A DNA stretch of 64,000 nucleotides from Haematobia irritans (Eukaryota > Arthropoda > Insecta > Diptera > Muscidae): the NCBI RefSeq assembly GCF_050003625.1, contig NC_134398.1:69634891-69698890 (forward strand). The letters run 5' to 3'. Positions within the stretch are counted from its first letter, which is position 1. Every line of letters starts with the position of its first letter. The notes under the pieces are model-generated. The model was given only the letters and a program-made list of their open reading frames with translations. It did no database searches and was not told the DNA's origin. This document shows, one piece after another, positions 36,149 to 47,313 of this stretch. The position numbers and the translations under genes are program-made.

Positions 36149-36225
36149 TGGCCGAAGCAGGGATCGAACCCACGACCCTTGGCATGAGAGTCGGACGTAG
36201 CTACCACTGCTCCACGGTGCCAAAC
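36149..36225 (-). promoter_or_regulatory. tRNA-like Pol III promoter module (minus)
   Basis: Read on the minus strand: GGCACCGTGGAGCAGTGGTA (A-box region) and GTGGGTTCGATCCCTGC (B-box) at about tRNA spacing. It closely resembles the head of the local SINE. Equivalent modules are at 32290-32372 and 54052-54127. This is not a functional tRNA: the acceptor stem does not pair convincingly. Confidence 0.6.
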
Positions 36226-36333
36226 TAAATGTTTGTTTCTGTTAAATAAACTTTGTTTATTCGGTTCGTGGGCGCCGCAAGCTATGCTATATAAATATAA
36301 CTTATATGGATATTTATCTATTAATGACCATAA

Positions 36334-36408
36334 CAGGTACATAGCTCAGTGGTTAGTGTGTTGGCTTACAATGTGCATGGTCCGCGGTTCGATTCTCCGT
36401 CCAGGCGA
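36334..36408 (+). promoter_or_regulatory. tRNA-like Pol III promoter module (plus)
   Basis: TAGCTCAGTGGTTAGTGTGT (canonical A-box) and GCGGTTCGATTCTCC (B-box) at tRNA spacing, about 110 bp from and pointing away from the minus module. Equivalents at 32478-32552 and 54238-54310. Confidence 0.6.
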
Positions 36409-37644
36409 AAGGTAAAAAAATTTTAAAAATTTATAAAATCGTATAATTTCTTCTACATTGTTGGTATTACAGGAAAAGGTGTTAAGAACTAAAAATCCTC
36501 GTGGATGTGAGAAAGATGTGAGGGACAATGCAATTAGCAAGAAAATAATTTTTTTTTAGCTAGTCTTTATGAAATTGTTTTTACATCCTGGAAAAGAATA
36601 AACGTTTATCACAAAAAGTATATACTTTTCTTCCAAATACACTTCCTTACAGCGAAAAGCAAATGAGAAACGAACTTTGTTTGTCTAAAATTTCGTTTGG
36701 GAGGAAAGAATTATTTTTTTGCGTGTACATTTTGACCAATTAACAATCAGGGGAAAAAATTTAAGAGAAAAGTTACATATAATGCATGACGTTTTTAGTA
36801 TATATTATGTAAAATTACATATTTTTCAATGACAAAAATATGTATACTTCGTTTATAATATTAAAAATTACATTCATATTATGTACACATTCATAGTCAA
36901 TGAAAACCTGTATTTTTTATTTTATGAATTGTTTTCATATAATTTATGAATCCCGTGTTTGGAAAATTTATGTGAACACTATTCATAAAATAAATGTATT
37001 ATTTTTTTGTGTGTGGGTTGTGGTAACACTTGCCGATGGCAAGGTATCTTAAAATTTCTTAACACCGTCTTCTCAATTGTATTTTAGTCCAAACGGGGTA
37101 TATAGTAAAAAAACAAGGCCGATTAAGTACGTATATTATTCAATTTGACAACATTTTCTATAGAAATTAAATTTTGGTAGATTATTTTTGGGGATCGGCT
37201 ATATATAACTATAGACCGATATGGACCAATTTTGGAAAGGTTGTTAGCGGCCATATACTAGCGCAATGTACCAAATTTCACCACGTACCAAATTTCAACC
37301 GGATCCGATGAATTTTCCTCCTCCAAGAGCTCCGGAGGTCAAATCTGGGAATCGGTTTAAATGCGGGTTCGGGTGAATTTTGCTCTTCCAAGGGGCTTCG
37401 GAGGTCAAATCTGGGGACCGGTTTATATGGGGGCTACATGTAATTATGGACCGATATGGACCAATTCCTACATGGTTGTTAGAGACCATATACTAACACC
37501 ACGTACCAAATTTCAACCGAATTGGATGAATTTTGCTCATTCATGAGGCCCCGGAGATCAAATCAGGGGATCAGTTTATATGAGGCTATACGTAAAATTG
37601 GTCCGATTTCGCCCATTTGCAATACCATCCGACCTACATCAATA

Positions 37645-37985
37645 AGCCACCGTGGTGCAATGGTTAGCATGCCCGCCTTGCATTCACAAGGTCGTGGGTT
37701 CGATTCCTGCTACGCCCGAACACCAAAAAGTTTTTCAGCGGTGGATTATCCCACCTCAGTAATGCTGGTGAAATTTCTGAGGGTTTCAAAGCTTCTCTAA
37801 GTGGTTTCACTGGAATGTGGAACGCCGTTCGGACTCGGCTATAAAAAGGAGGTCCCTTGTCATTGAGCTTAACATGGAATCGGACAGCACTCAGTGATAA
37901 GAGAGAAGTTCACCACTGTGGTATCACAATGGACTGAATAGTCTAAGTGAGCCTGATACATCGGGCTGCCACATAACCTAACCTA
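37645..37985 (+). mobile_element. full-length tRNA-derived SINE
   Basis: 341 bp. Head GCCACCGTGGTGCAATGGTT with A-box TGGTGCAATGG and B-box GGTTCGATTCC (37699-37709); tRNA-unrelated body; tail AGTCTAAGTGAGCCTG, GGGCTGCCACATAACC, then ACCTA repeats. The 13-bp duplication ACCTACATCAATA (37632-37644, 37986-37998) and the empty site at 47036-47066 prove the insertion. Confidence 0.92.
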
Positions 37986-38213
37986 ACCTACATCAATAAC
38001 AACTACTTGTGCCAAATTTCAAGTCGATAGCATGTTTCGTTCGAAAGTTAGCGTGATTTCAACAAACGGACGGACGGACATGCTTAGATCGATTCAGAAT
38101 TTCACCACGACCCAGAATATATATACATTATGGGGTCTTAGAGCAATATTTCGATGTGTTACAAACGGAATGACAAAGTTAATATACCCCCATCCTATGG
38201 TGGAGGGTATAAA

Positions 38214-39341
38214 AACATATGGGAAATATAAAGCTAAAGCCATTTTATGGCATAAAAGTGCATTTATGATTTATGCGACGATACACATATATTAGGGATA
38301 TATGACAATTCGAGGAATTTTTATTTTACCTCCTTAGCAGTGGTGGATATCGGCTAGATTTCAGCAAGATATGTGGCCAATTGTCGGGTTTGTGACAATA
38401 TTTGTCCACATCGAGGGACATTTACACAGCCGCAATTTTATCTAAATCTTCTGTGCAAAGTATGGGGACATCTTCGCTGACGTTGTGCCAATTTTGCCTA
38501 AATCGGAAGAATATATTGCGCTCTATCTAAATCTGAACCGATTTGGATAAAATTCGACACAGTTAGATAGAATGTTAAATCTTTCTTCTTTGTAAAATAA
38601 AACGAATTGCAGTAAAATTCCGTTGAAATTGCGTGTATACATGGTAGCTATGTCCAAATCTATACCAATTTCAAATAAATTTGGTACATAAAGCTAAAAT
38701 CTTAATTTTACTCTCAGGGAAAAATTTCAAGTAAATCGAAATGAAAATTTGGTCTCCTGTTATTATATGAGTCTAAATCGGACGAATGAAATATATAGAA
38801 GCTATATCTAAATCTGAACCGATTTCAAACAAATTTAGCACAGATTGGTAGAATATCAATTTGACTCTCTGTGCAAAATTTACGTGAATCGGTGTTAAAA
38901 TTTGGCCTCTACGGTCATATGAGTCTAAATCGGGCGAAAAATATATACAGGAGCTATATCTAAATCTGAACCGATTTGGTTGATATTTTGCAAGTTTTTC
39001 AAGACTCATAAAATATTCAGATGAACGGAATTTGAAGAAGATCGGTTGATAAATACGCCTATTATGACCCCATCGGTGACAAATATATAGGCAGCTATAT
39101 CGTAATCTGAACCAATTTTTTTCCAAAATCAATAGCCATTGTCTTTGTCCCGAAAAAAGACCCTGTGCCAATTTGAAGACGATCGGACTTAAACTGCGAC
39201 CTGTACTTTGCACATAAAAATACATGAACAGACAGACAGTCGGACAGACAGACGGACATAGCTAAATCGACTCAGAATTCAATTCTAAGACGATCCGTTA
39301 CTAAACGATGGGTCTCTGACTTTTTCTTCTTGGCGTTACAT
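38214..39341 (+). mobile_element. DINE-1-like repeat, subfamily B, left part (LINE target)
   Basis: 5'-truncated subfamily-B units (GAGCTATATCTAAATCTGAA) and microsatellite tail (GACAGACAGTCGGACAGACA, 39229-39248). Split by the LINE at 39342; the last 55 bp resume at 44349-44402 (CAAACTTATTATACCC hairpin). Confidence 0.8.
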
Positions 39342-39458
39342 TTTTTTTTTCACTCTATTCAACCGTCGAACGGAACGGACGTGTTTTTCAATAGCGGATA
39401 AACTCATCGTAATAGGTACCAACTAAGAATTTCAAGTGTGGTGGGATATTAAGCCACC

Positions 39459-40677
39459 ATGCAGCGAAATTCCAAGTCATCCACTGGGTTGCTAACTTCA
39501 GGGCCCAGTGGACGGGTATCCACTGGAGTTATAAATCTGGGCAATGACCAAGAGTTAGGCCCAATTAGTCGACCTGTAGACGGGTCGACAGGTGGCGACA
39601 CTATGACAAGTCGAACCTTTTCTAAGGTAACGACATCAAAAGGAGGTAATCCCTCACGAAAGGGATTCAAGGAACGCAGAAATGCTTTGTTTATCCTAAA
39701 GAAGTTAGGATCAGTCGACCCAAGCACGCTGTCGGCTAAACAAAGCGATTCCTTAAAATGGGCTCAAGGAATTCTTGAGACTGGAACGATCGCCGGATGA
39801 GCTGCCATCCTCCAAAAGGGATCAAAGATCGTTTGCCTCAGTTGCTAAAGACAGCCTTGTGATGGCTATCATTAATAAAGGAGCGTTGGACGGTATGGTT
39901 CCAAAGCAAAAATGGGGGGAAATTGAGAATGCTCTGTCTGTCGTCTACTCACAGGTGCTGGAAAAGTTTCCCGGCCCAGATCCTCGACACCAACAGGCTG
40001 GTTGGTATCAAGGACGATTTAAGCTAGTCGCATTTGAGGACCAGAAGTCTATAGAATGTTTTAAAGCTGCTCTGATACTAATTGGTGAAGTTTGGGAAGG
40101 AGCTGCTCTAGAGTTAGTCGAGAAGAAAGACATACCGGCTAGACCTAGAGCACATGCGTGGATACCTGCAAACCCTTCTGACCCTGAATCTATTTTAAAT
40201 AGACTGAAACGATGCAATCCAGATCTTCCAACAGCTGATTGGAAGGTTGGCCGTTTGGATGAAGTGGATGGACCAAGACGGCATGCAGTGTTTATATTGA
40301 ACACTCAGTCTTTGCCACATCTGGCAAAGTCCCAGGGCCGTGTATGTTATGGCTTTCATTATATCCAAATGAAGGTGTATAAAAACGATCAGCTAAAGGA
40401 TTCAGAAATGGACAAGCCTCTGTCTGAATCAGAAGTAAGCGGATCCTCTTGCGAAGTCGAGGGAGATACCAAAGTTGAAGACATGGATAGATACCGTATG
40501 CGTGAGGAGGCTTCTATTGCCTCAGAACTCACCAAAGTCGAACCTATGGTTATTGCGAGAGTCACCGATATCTCTGAAGAGGACATTCTTGATGACTCGA
40601 TCGAAGCGGCTGATGTGACGGTTGTTGAAAATCTCGATGGTCCTACGGATCCTCCAGATAAATCTTCATCATTGTAA
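39459..40677 (+). pseudogene. LINE ORF1, one frameshift
   Basis: ORF1 protein of the retrotransposon, probably RNA-binding. Starts MQRNSKSSTGLL at 39459. A frame change near 39775-39800 separates a 113-codon N-terminal part from the rest (open to 40677). The C-terminal part has a region with RPRAHAWIP, LKRCNPDLPTADWKVGRL and RVCYGFHYIQMKVY, which resembles the DUF4780-type domain known from LOA-like ORF1s. The family match is from memory of its motifs and moderate. The end is acidic (EEDILDDSIEAADVTVVEN). No zinc knuckles were seen. It overlaps the start of ORF2 by about 40 bp. Confidence 0.7.
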
Positions 40678-43600
40678 GGCTGCATGTGCTGCCTTAAAAG
40701 TTCTCCTGATGAAAGGGGACATAGATATAGTTCTTATTCAAGAACCATATGTTTACAAAAACAAAATATGTGAATTAAGTACTCCGGGGTTCAAACTATT
40801 GCAGTATACTGGTAATGATGTAAATCGAGCCTGTATAATTGCTAAAAACGAGCTCAATTTGTTTCTGCTTCCCTCAATGTGCAATACAGACACTGTCGTT
40901 GCAAGTTTAGAAATAGCCAAATGCAAATATTGGGTATCTTCGGTCTACATGGGACATGACAGGGAGATGCCTCCATATGCCGTTAAGACCTTAGTGGAGG
41001 AGTCACTGAAAACAAAGGCGAAACTCATTATGGGATGCGATGCGAATGCACATCATAGTATATGGGGAAGTAGTGATACTAATGCAAGGGGAGAGTCGCT
41101 AATAGAGTTTATTTTGCGTACTAATCTGGTAGTTTGCAACAAGGGAGATGTCCCAACCTTTGTCACTAAAAACAGGCAAGAGGTTTTGGACATCACCTTG
41201 GCCTCGCAAGAACTAAATGAAATGATATCTGAGTGGCAGGTTTTAAGTGAACACAGCTTCTCAGATCATCGCTACATCAGTTTCAAATTTGACGTTCATA
41301 TCACCAAGATCATATTTCCGCCAAATGTTAGGAAAGCTGACTGGAATAGGTATAGGGAATCGTTCAATATGATGATACCGGAAATAACAGAGACAAATAT
41401 GAGAAATGTGCAAGATATCGAACACGCAGTGGAGCGGATTACTAAGGCCTTCAACATCTCACTGAAAGCTGCATGCCCTAGAGGAAAGCCAAGGGGGAAA
41501 CATCGACCACCATGGTGGTCTACGGAATTAAGTAATATGAGGAAATCCTGCAGGAAGCTCTTTAACAAGGCAAAGTCCACCAGAGCCCCTGAGGACTGGG
41601 ACGCTTACAAGAAGAATCTGAGAGGATACAAGCGAGAACTGAGAAAGGCTCAGCATAACTCTTGGAATGCTTACTGCAGCAGTATTGAGAATACGTCCGA
41701 GGCTTCCAGACTACGGAAGGTTCTAGCATCCACCAACTCCGCTCCAGGTTTCATTAAAACATCGGAGGGCAATTGGACAACGTCCAGTAAGGAGACGCTG
41801 GAGGTACTATTGGACACACATTTTCCTGGAAATCAGACGGTTGAACCATGTACTGGCGGTGCCACAGTTGCTCAGCGGTCGTTTCCTGTCGAGGAAATTG
41901 TATCGGAAACTAGAATAAGATGGGCGCTAAATAGCTTTGGACCATTCAAATCCCCTGGACCTGATGGAATTACTCCGGCGGAGTTACAAGCTGTAACTGA
42001 CAAAATTATCCCCTGGTTGTCGGTGATATATAAAGGATGTATCAACTTATCATATATCCCAGGAAAGTGGAGGGAAACAAAAGTCGTTTTCATACCTAAA
42101 GCGGGAAAAGCCTCTCACTCGAGGGCGAAGGATTTCCGACCAATCAGCTTATCCTCATTCCTACTTAAGACTCTGGAGAGGATGATAGATATTTATCTTA
42201 GAACTAGCATCGATTCAAGTTTGTTCTCGAAACGACAGCATGCATACTCGAAGGGCAGGTCTACTGAGACCGCACTACATGAACTAGTCAGCTTTATTGA
42301 AAGCTCACTATCTGTCAAAGAATACACAATCGTGGCGTTTCTAGACATCGAAGGGGCGTTCAATAATGTCCATCCGAGCTCGATATTAAATGGACTGACA
42401 ACTCTGAATGTTGATCCATGTATACTCAGGCTGTTAGACGAACTGCTAATGAAGAGACGTATTTCAGCCACACTAGGACAAGCAAACATACAAAGGTATG
42501 TGAACAGAGGCACTCCCCAAGGAGGAGTCCTATCACCTCTTCTTTGGAATGTTGCTATAAATAGCCTTCTGGTTACTCTAGAAAAAGAAAGGATAAAAGT
42601 GGTGGCATACGCAGATGATGTGGCTCTGGCAGTCAGGGGAAAATTCCCATCCACAATCAGAGATATTATTCAGAGGGCCCTCCGGATGACTGAGAAATGG
42701 GCGAAAGACAATGGTCTTGGGGTAAATCCTGCAAAGACAGAATTAGTCATGTACTGCAAAGATCGCAAAACTCCCACGGTTAGGCCTATTTCCTTAGGGG
42801 GTATTGAAATTCCCTTTGGTGATTGTGCAAAATACCTTGGCGTTATTTTGGACAGGAAGCTGAACTTTAAGCTTAATATTGAAGAAAGGCAACTGTAGCT
42901 TTGTACTCGTGCAAAAAGGCAATAGGAAAAAAGTGGGGACTAAAACCAAAAATTGTGCATTGGCTATACACGGCAGTGGTTAGACCTATAATGCTATATG
43001 GTGTTGTAGTCTGGTGGCCGGCACTTCAGAAACCGACTTGTTTAGATAAAGTTCAGCGTATGGCTTGTTTGTGTATTTCAGGCGCATTCAGCAAGACAGG
43101 AACAAATTCCCTTAATGTCATGCTGCATCTATTGCCTTTAGACATTTTGGCCAAACAGTCAGCTGCAACAACAGCTGTGCGGTTGCGCGAGCTATCGCTG
43201 TGGTCGGAAAAAGGTTACGGTCACAGTTCTGTCCTCAAAATAATGCCAGATGTGCCTAACGTAGTGGATTACACTTTGGCGACATCACTTTTCGACAAAA
43301 AGTTTGAGACTCTAATCCCCAACAGTGAGGCGTGGTGCGCACAGACCCCGGGGAATAAAGAATATATAGATTTCTACACTGATGGCTCCAAATTGGATAG
43401 ACAAGTGGGGTTCGGAGTATATTCTAATGATCTGGAACTTCGAATAGCGAAAAGATTACCTAATCACTGTAGTGTTTTTCAGGCTGAAATATTAGCAATA
43501 AGAGAGGTGGCGAATTGGCTGAGAAGTAATGTTCCAAAAAATGTGGGCATTAATATATACTCAGACAGTCAACCTGCAATAAAATCCTTGGATTCTGTGT

Positions 43601-44217
43601 TCCTCAACTCGAAAACGGCCATCGACTGCCGCAAATCTCTCAATGAGATGGCTGAGCAGTACAATATTCACCTAATATGGGTGCCTGTCCATAGAAACAT
43701 ACCGGGGAACTGCGATGCGGATGAGTTGGCAAGGCTAGGGACTACCTTACATATTCCAAGGGAACTAGAATTTGTTGGTATGCCCCTAGCTACCTGCAAG
43801 CTCATGCTGCGTGAGAAGGCTGTTATGATGGCAAATGTTCGATGGGAGAATTGCAAGGGTTGTAACGACACCAAGCAAATATGGCCCCATTTCAACTTAA
43901 ACCGCACACTAGATATGTTAATGTACTCGAGACGTCAGATATCACTCCTGATATCTGCTATAACGGGTCGCTGCCTTATAGGCGATTTTGCAAAAACTAT
44001 TGGCGCGAAGTATAATGACTATTGTATGAGCTGTCATGATGAGGAGGAAAAAGAATCAATTAAACACCTCTTGTGTGAGTGTCCTGCATTTTGTGTAAAG
44101 CGCAAGCAACTTTTAGGAGCATATAGCTTCAGATTACTGGCGGATCTGGAAAACGTTAACTTAAGCAGTCTGCTAATGTTTTTGGAACAATCTGGTTGGT
44201 TCAACAAAGAAAAATAA
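40637..44217 (+). pseudogene. LINE ORF2: endonuclease, reverse transcriptase, RNase H; one frameshift
   Basis: ATG at 40637 (MVLRILQINLHHCKAA) is the likely start. Endonuclease: LIQEPY, MGCDANAHHSIWG, SDHRYISF. Reverse transcriptase: DFRPISLSSFLLKTLER, VAFLDIEGAFNNV, NRGTPQGGVLSPLLW, and the YADD catalytic box at 42608-42619. The frame ends at TAG (42896-42898) because of a one-base deletion just before, about 42888; the next frame resumes immediately (ATVALYSCKKAIGKKWG) and is open to 44217. That part holds RNase H (FYTDGSK, FQAEILAI, SDSQPAIKSL, WVPVHRNIPGNCDADELAR; D, E, D, D all present) and a C-terminal CX2C...HX4C finger (YCMSC ... HLLCEC). Without the two indels the element would be complete. 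Inactive as read. Confidence 0.9.
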
Positions 44218-44277
44218 TCAAGAAGGTTCTGCGGTTAAAACTAGAAGTGCCCATATGTAATAGGTACTTTTAGTTAA

Positions 44278-44343
44278 TGTGGTATCACAATGGACTGAAT
44301 AGTCTAAGTGAGCCTGAATCTTAATCGGGCTGCCACTTTAACC
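44278..44343 (+). repeat. LINE 3' tail shared with the SINE family
   Basis: TGTGGTATCACAATGGACTG, AATAGTCTAAGTGAGCCTGA and TCGGGCTGCCAC are identical to the tail of the SINE at 37645-37985 (37918-37975). Only the last bases differ (TTTAACC in the LINE, ATAACC plus ACCTA repeats in the SINE). Confidence 0.9.
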
Positions 44344-44402
44344 TACATACAAATGCACAAACTTATTATACCCTATACCACAGTAGTGGTGAAGAGTATA
44401 AG

Positions 44403-44815
44403 AAGAATATACATGATTGAAAAAATAATTGGCTACATCGGAACTTTCATTTATTAAAATTGATTTAACAAAAACTTCATCAATTTTTATCACATCACAA
44501 AAATAAATTTTTAAAACACCAATTTTTTCGTTCGTGATTCCGTTCGATACATATTTTTTGATAAATTCATAAATTTTATTATAATAATATACAGAGAAAA
44601 ATCCTGATTCAATCACGAAATTAATTCATCCAATTATTTTTTTAATTAAAATTCCTTCAATCACGAAAATAATAGTAAAACTCACGGAATTAACTAAAAC
44701 TACAAAATTTACTTGATTAAGAAATTAATCAACTCTCAATTAATTTCTTAATTGCTTCAATTACAAATTTAATTGAGTGTGTGAGATTTGTCTCAAAAAG
44801 TTAGATAACGACATA
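44403..44815. other. AT-rich intronic DNA
   Basis: ATTAATT-rich sequence (44600-44780) with AATCACGAAATTAATT motifs recurring at 63510-63530, probably a degraded TIR element. No gene. Confidence 0.4.
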
Positions 44816-45038
44816 GGGATCCACCGTGGCGCAAAGGTTAGCATGCTCATCTTTTAAACAAAGCGCCCTTGTTCAATCCCAGTTTCGATTGGACTCCAAA
44901 AAGTTTTTTAGGGATTATTTATTCCCTCTCAGTAATGCTGGTGATATTTCTGAGTGTTTCAAAGATTCTCTAAGTGGTTTCCCCGTAATGTGAAACGCTA
45001 TTCGGACTGGACTATAACAATAAGTTCTAAAAAGAAAC
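44816..45038 (+). mobile_element. SINE, 5' two-thirds only, diverged
   Basis: CCACCGTGGCGCAAAGGTTA head, B-box region mutated, body TCAGTAATGCTGGTGATATT and TCTCTAAGTGGTTT. Cut off by the Harbinger-like MITE at 45042. Confidence 0.7.
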
Positions 45039-45041
45039 TAA

Positions 45042-45263
45042 TGGCCTGTTCCTGTATATCGAACGAAAGCTTTCTTTCGTATTCCAAACGAAAGAAAATT
45101 GATTTTTGTTCTTTTATTTCGAAAGGCAAGTCACTTCATATTTTGTTGTCGAGTAATAAACGAACATATACAATAAGTGTCAAGAAAAAAGTAAAAGCAT
45201 TGTTAACATTTGAATGAATTCTCAGGCCAAAAATTTACAAATACTCATTTTTAATAATCAATG
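45042..45263. mobile_element. Harbinger-like MITE, second copy, incomplete
   Basis: Starts TGGCCTGTTCCTGTATATCG after TAA. It matches 6586-6385 in reverse (TTTCGAAAGGCAAGTCACTT, TGTTGTCGAGTAATAAACGA). The right end is replaced by the DD41D element at 45266. Confidence 0.7.
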
Positions 45264-45265
45264 TA

Positions 45266-46197
45266 AAGGGTGATTCTTTTGAGGTTAGGATTTTCATGCA
45301 TTAGTATTTGACAGATCACGTGGGATTTCAGACATGGTGTCAAAGAGAAAGATGCTCAGTATGCTTTGACATTTCATCATGAATAGACTTACGATCTGCC
45401 ACAACGTCGAATTTTCAGTGAATGGGCCCTAGAAAAGTTGGCAGAAAATCCGCTTTTTTATCGACAAATTTTGTTCAGCGATGAGGCTCATTTCTGGTTG
45501 AATGGCTACGTAAATAAGCAAAATTGCCGCATTTGGAGTGAAGAGCAACCAGAAGCCGTTCAAGAACTGCCCATGCATCCCGAAAAATGCACTGTTTGGT
45601 GTGGTTTGTACGCTGGTGGAATCATTGGACCGTATTTTTTCAAAGATGCTGTTGGACGCAACGTTACGGTGAATGGCGATCGCTATCGTTCGATGCTAAC
45701 AAACTTTTTGTTACCAAAAATGGAAGAACTGAACTTGGTTGACATGTGGTTTCAACAAGATGGCGCTACATGCCACACAGCTCGCGATTCTATGGCCATT
45801 TTGAGGGAAAACTTCGGAGAACAATTCATCTCAAGAAATGGACCGGTAAGTTGGCCACCAAGATCATGCGATTTGACGCCTTTAGACTATTTTTTGTGGG
45901 GCTACGTCAAGTCTAAAGTCTACAGAAATAAGCCAGCAACTATTCCAGCTTTGGAAGACAACATTTCCGAAGAAATTCGGGCTATTCCGGCCGAAATGCT
46001 CGAAAAAGTTGCCCAAAATTGGACTTTCCGAATGGACCACCTAAGATGCAGCCGCGGTCAACATTTAAATGAAATTATCTTCAAAAAGTAAATGTCATGG
46101 ACCAATCTAACGTTTCAAATAAAGAACCGATGAGATTTTGCAAATTTTATGCGTTTTTTTTAAAAAAAAGTTATCAAGCTCTTAACAAATCACCCTT
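45266..46197 (+). mobile_element. DD41D (rosa-type) transposon, internally deleted
   Basis: Ends AAGGGTGATTCTTTTGAGGT-type on the left and, reversed, AAGGGTGATTTGTTAAGAGC on the right; TA on both sides (45264-45265, 46198-46199). At 932 bp it lacks roughly the N-terminal third of the transposase gene. Confidence 0.8.
45390..46091 (+). pseudogene. DD41D transposase, N-terminus deleted
   Basis: IS630/Tc1/mariner-superfamily transposase. A start-like ATGAATAGACTTACG (45379) is fused out of frame to DLPQRRIFSEWALEKL, so the helix-turn-helix region is missing. The catalytic domain is intact and open to the stop at 46091: first D in QILFSDEAHFWLNGYV, second D in MWFQQDGATCHTARDS, third D in CDLTPLDYFLWGYVKSK. 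There are 41 residues between the second and third D, hence the DD41D (rosa-like) class. It lacks the DNA-binding part and so cannot be autonomous. A decayed relative is at 23430-23650. Confidence 0.85.
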
Positions 46198-46394
46198 TAG
46201 TTCTAAATTTGCAGAGATTTTTCTTTTAAATTTAATGCAACATGAATATTGCATCACATTGCAAGCGCTTTCATAACGTAAAGAGTCAATTTATTTTTCA
46301 AAAACATAGAGTCCTTTTAGAAGATCTTCATCGAGTTTGCGTTTGCACGTGAAATAAAATAAAACTTTTGTAAATCGACAATAGGGCTGTTTTC

Positions 46395-47277
46395 TTTTAG
46401 CACTGGATACCCTAAGCCGATATGGACCAATTCTTGCATGGTTGTTAGAGACCATATACTAATACCACGTACCAAATTTTAACCGGATCGGATGAATTTT
46501 GCTCCTCTAAGTGGCTCCGGAGGTCAAATCTGGGGATCGGCTTATATGGGGGCTATATATAGTTATGGGTCGATGTGGACCAATTTTTGCATGGTCATTA
46601 AAGAACATATACCAACACCATTTACCAAATTTCAGCCGGATCGGATGAAATTTGCTTCTCTTAGAGGCTCCGCAAGGCAAATCAGGGGATCGGCTATATA
46701 TAATTATGGACCGATGTGGACCAATTTTTGCATGGTTGGTAGAGACCATATACTAACACCATGTAGCAAATTTCAGCCGGATCGGATGAAATTTGCTTCT
46801 CTTAGAGCAATCGCAAGCCAAATTTGGGGGTCCGTTTATATGGGGGCTATACGTAAAAGTGGACCGATATCGACCAATTTTTGCGTGGTTGTTAGAGACC
46901 ATATTCTAACACCATGTACCAAATTTCATCCGGATCGGATGACATTTGCTTCTCTTAGAGCAATCGCACGCCAAATTTGGGGGTCCGTTTATATGGGGGC
47001 TATACGTAAAAGTGGACCGATATGGCCCATTTTCAATACCATCCGACCTACATCAATAACAACTACTTGTGCCAAGTTTCAAGTCGATAGCTTGTTTCGT
47101 TCGGAAGTTAGCGTGATTTCAACAGACGGACGGACGGACATGCTCAGATCGACTCAGAATTTCACCACGACCCAGAATATATATACTTTATGGGGTCTTA
47201 GAGCAATATTTCGATGTGTTACAAACGGAATGACAAAGTTAATATACCCCCATCCTATGGTGGAGGGTATAATAATT
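46395..47277 (+). mobile_element. DINE-1-like repeat, subfamily A, 5'-truncated
   Basis: Four ~170-bp units and a complete tail (GACGGACGGACGGACATGCT-type run, CCCAGAATATATATACTTTA, CCCCATCCTATGGTGGAGGG). It preserves the uninterrupted site into which the SINE at 37645 jumped in the sister copy. The 262-codon frame 46492-47280 is a repeat artefact. Confidence 0.85.
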
Positions 47278-47313
47278 TAACTAAAATGTAAATTACGATC
47301 TCCGTGTGAGTCA

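Larger units (their letters stand above)
35820..36725 (+). mobile_element. TIR/TA element with two divergent tRNA-like modules, copy 2
   Basis: 906 bp with the same ends as copy 1 (CACGCAAAG ... TTTGCGTG) and TA on both sides (35818-35819, 36726-36727). Differs from copies 1 and 3 by small indels in A-runs and few substitutions, implying recent spread. Confidence 0.85.
35297..37013. mobile_element. TIR element CACACAAAAAAA, itself interrupted
   Basis: Ends CACACAAAAAAATAAAATAT and, reversed, CACACAAAAAAATAATACAT, with TG on both sides (35295-35296, 37014-37015). The interior is rich in ATGAAATTATGAAT-like repeats (CATAAATTT). It contains the TIR/tRNA-like copy 2. The 64-codon frame at 35542-35736 is unassigned. 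Confidence 0.65.
35192..38213 (+). mobile_element. DINE-1-like repeat, subfamily A, carrying two insertions
   Basis: Head ACAAGTATATACGGCCGTAA plus GTTCGGCCTGGCCG; then units; tail with GGACGGACGGACATGCTTAG, CCCAGAATATATATACATT and the hairpin CCCCATCCTATGGTGGAGGG. Interrupted by the TIR element 35297-37013 and the SINE 37645-37985. Removing them restores sequence matching 4976-2756 in reverse and 47036-47277. Confidence 0.85.
39342..44343 (+). mobile_element. nearly complete non-LTR retrotransposon (I/LOA group)
   Basis: 5002 bp flanked by a 5-bp duplication TACAT (39337-39341, 44344-44348); the empty site is seen at 11553-11575. Order: 5' UTR, ORF1 (39459-40677), ORF2 (about 40637-44217) with endonuclease, reverse transcriptase, RNase H and CCHC finger, then a 126-bp 3' UTR without poly(A), ending TTTAACC. 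The last ~65 bp equal the tail of the SINE family here. Terminal RNase H plus apurinic-type endonuclease places it in the I/LOA assemblage; LOA is the best guess. Confidence 0.88.
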
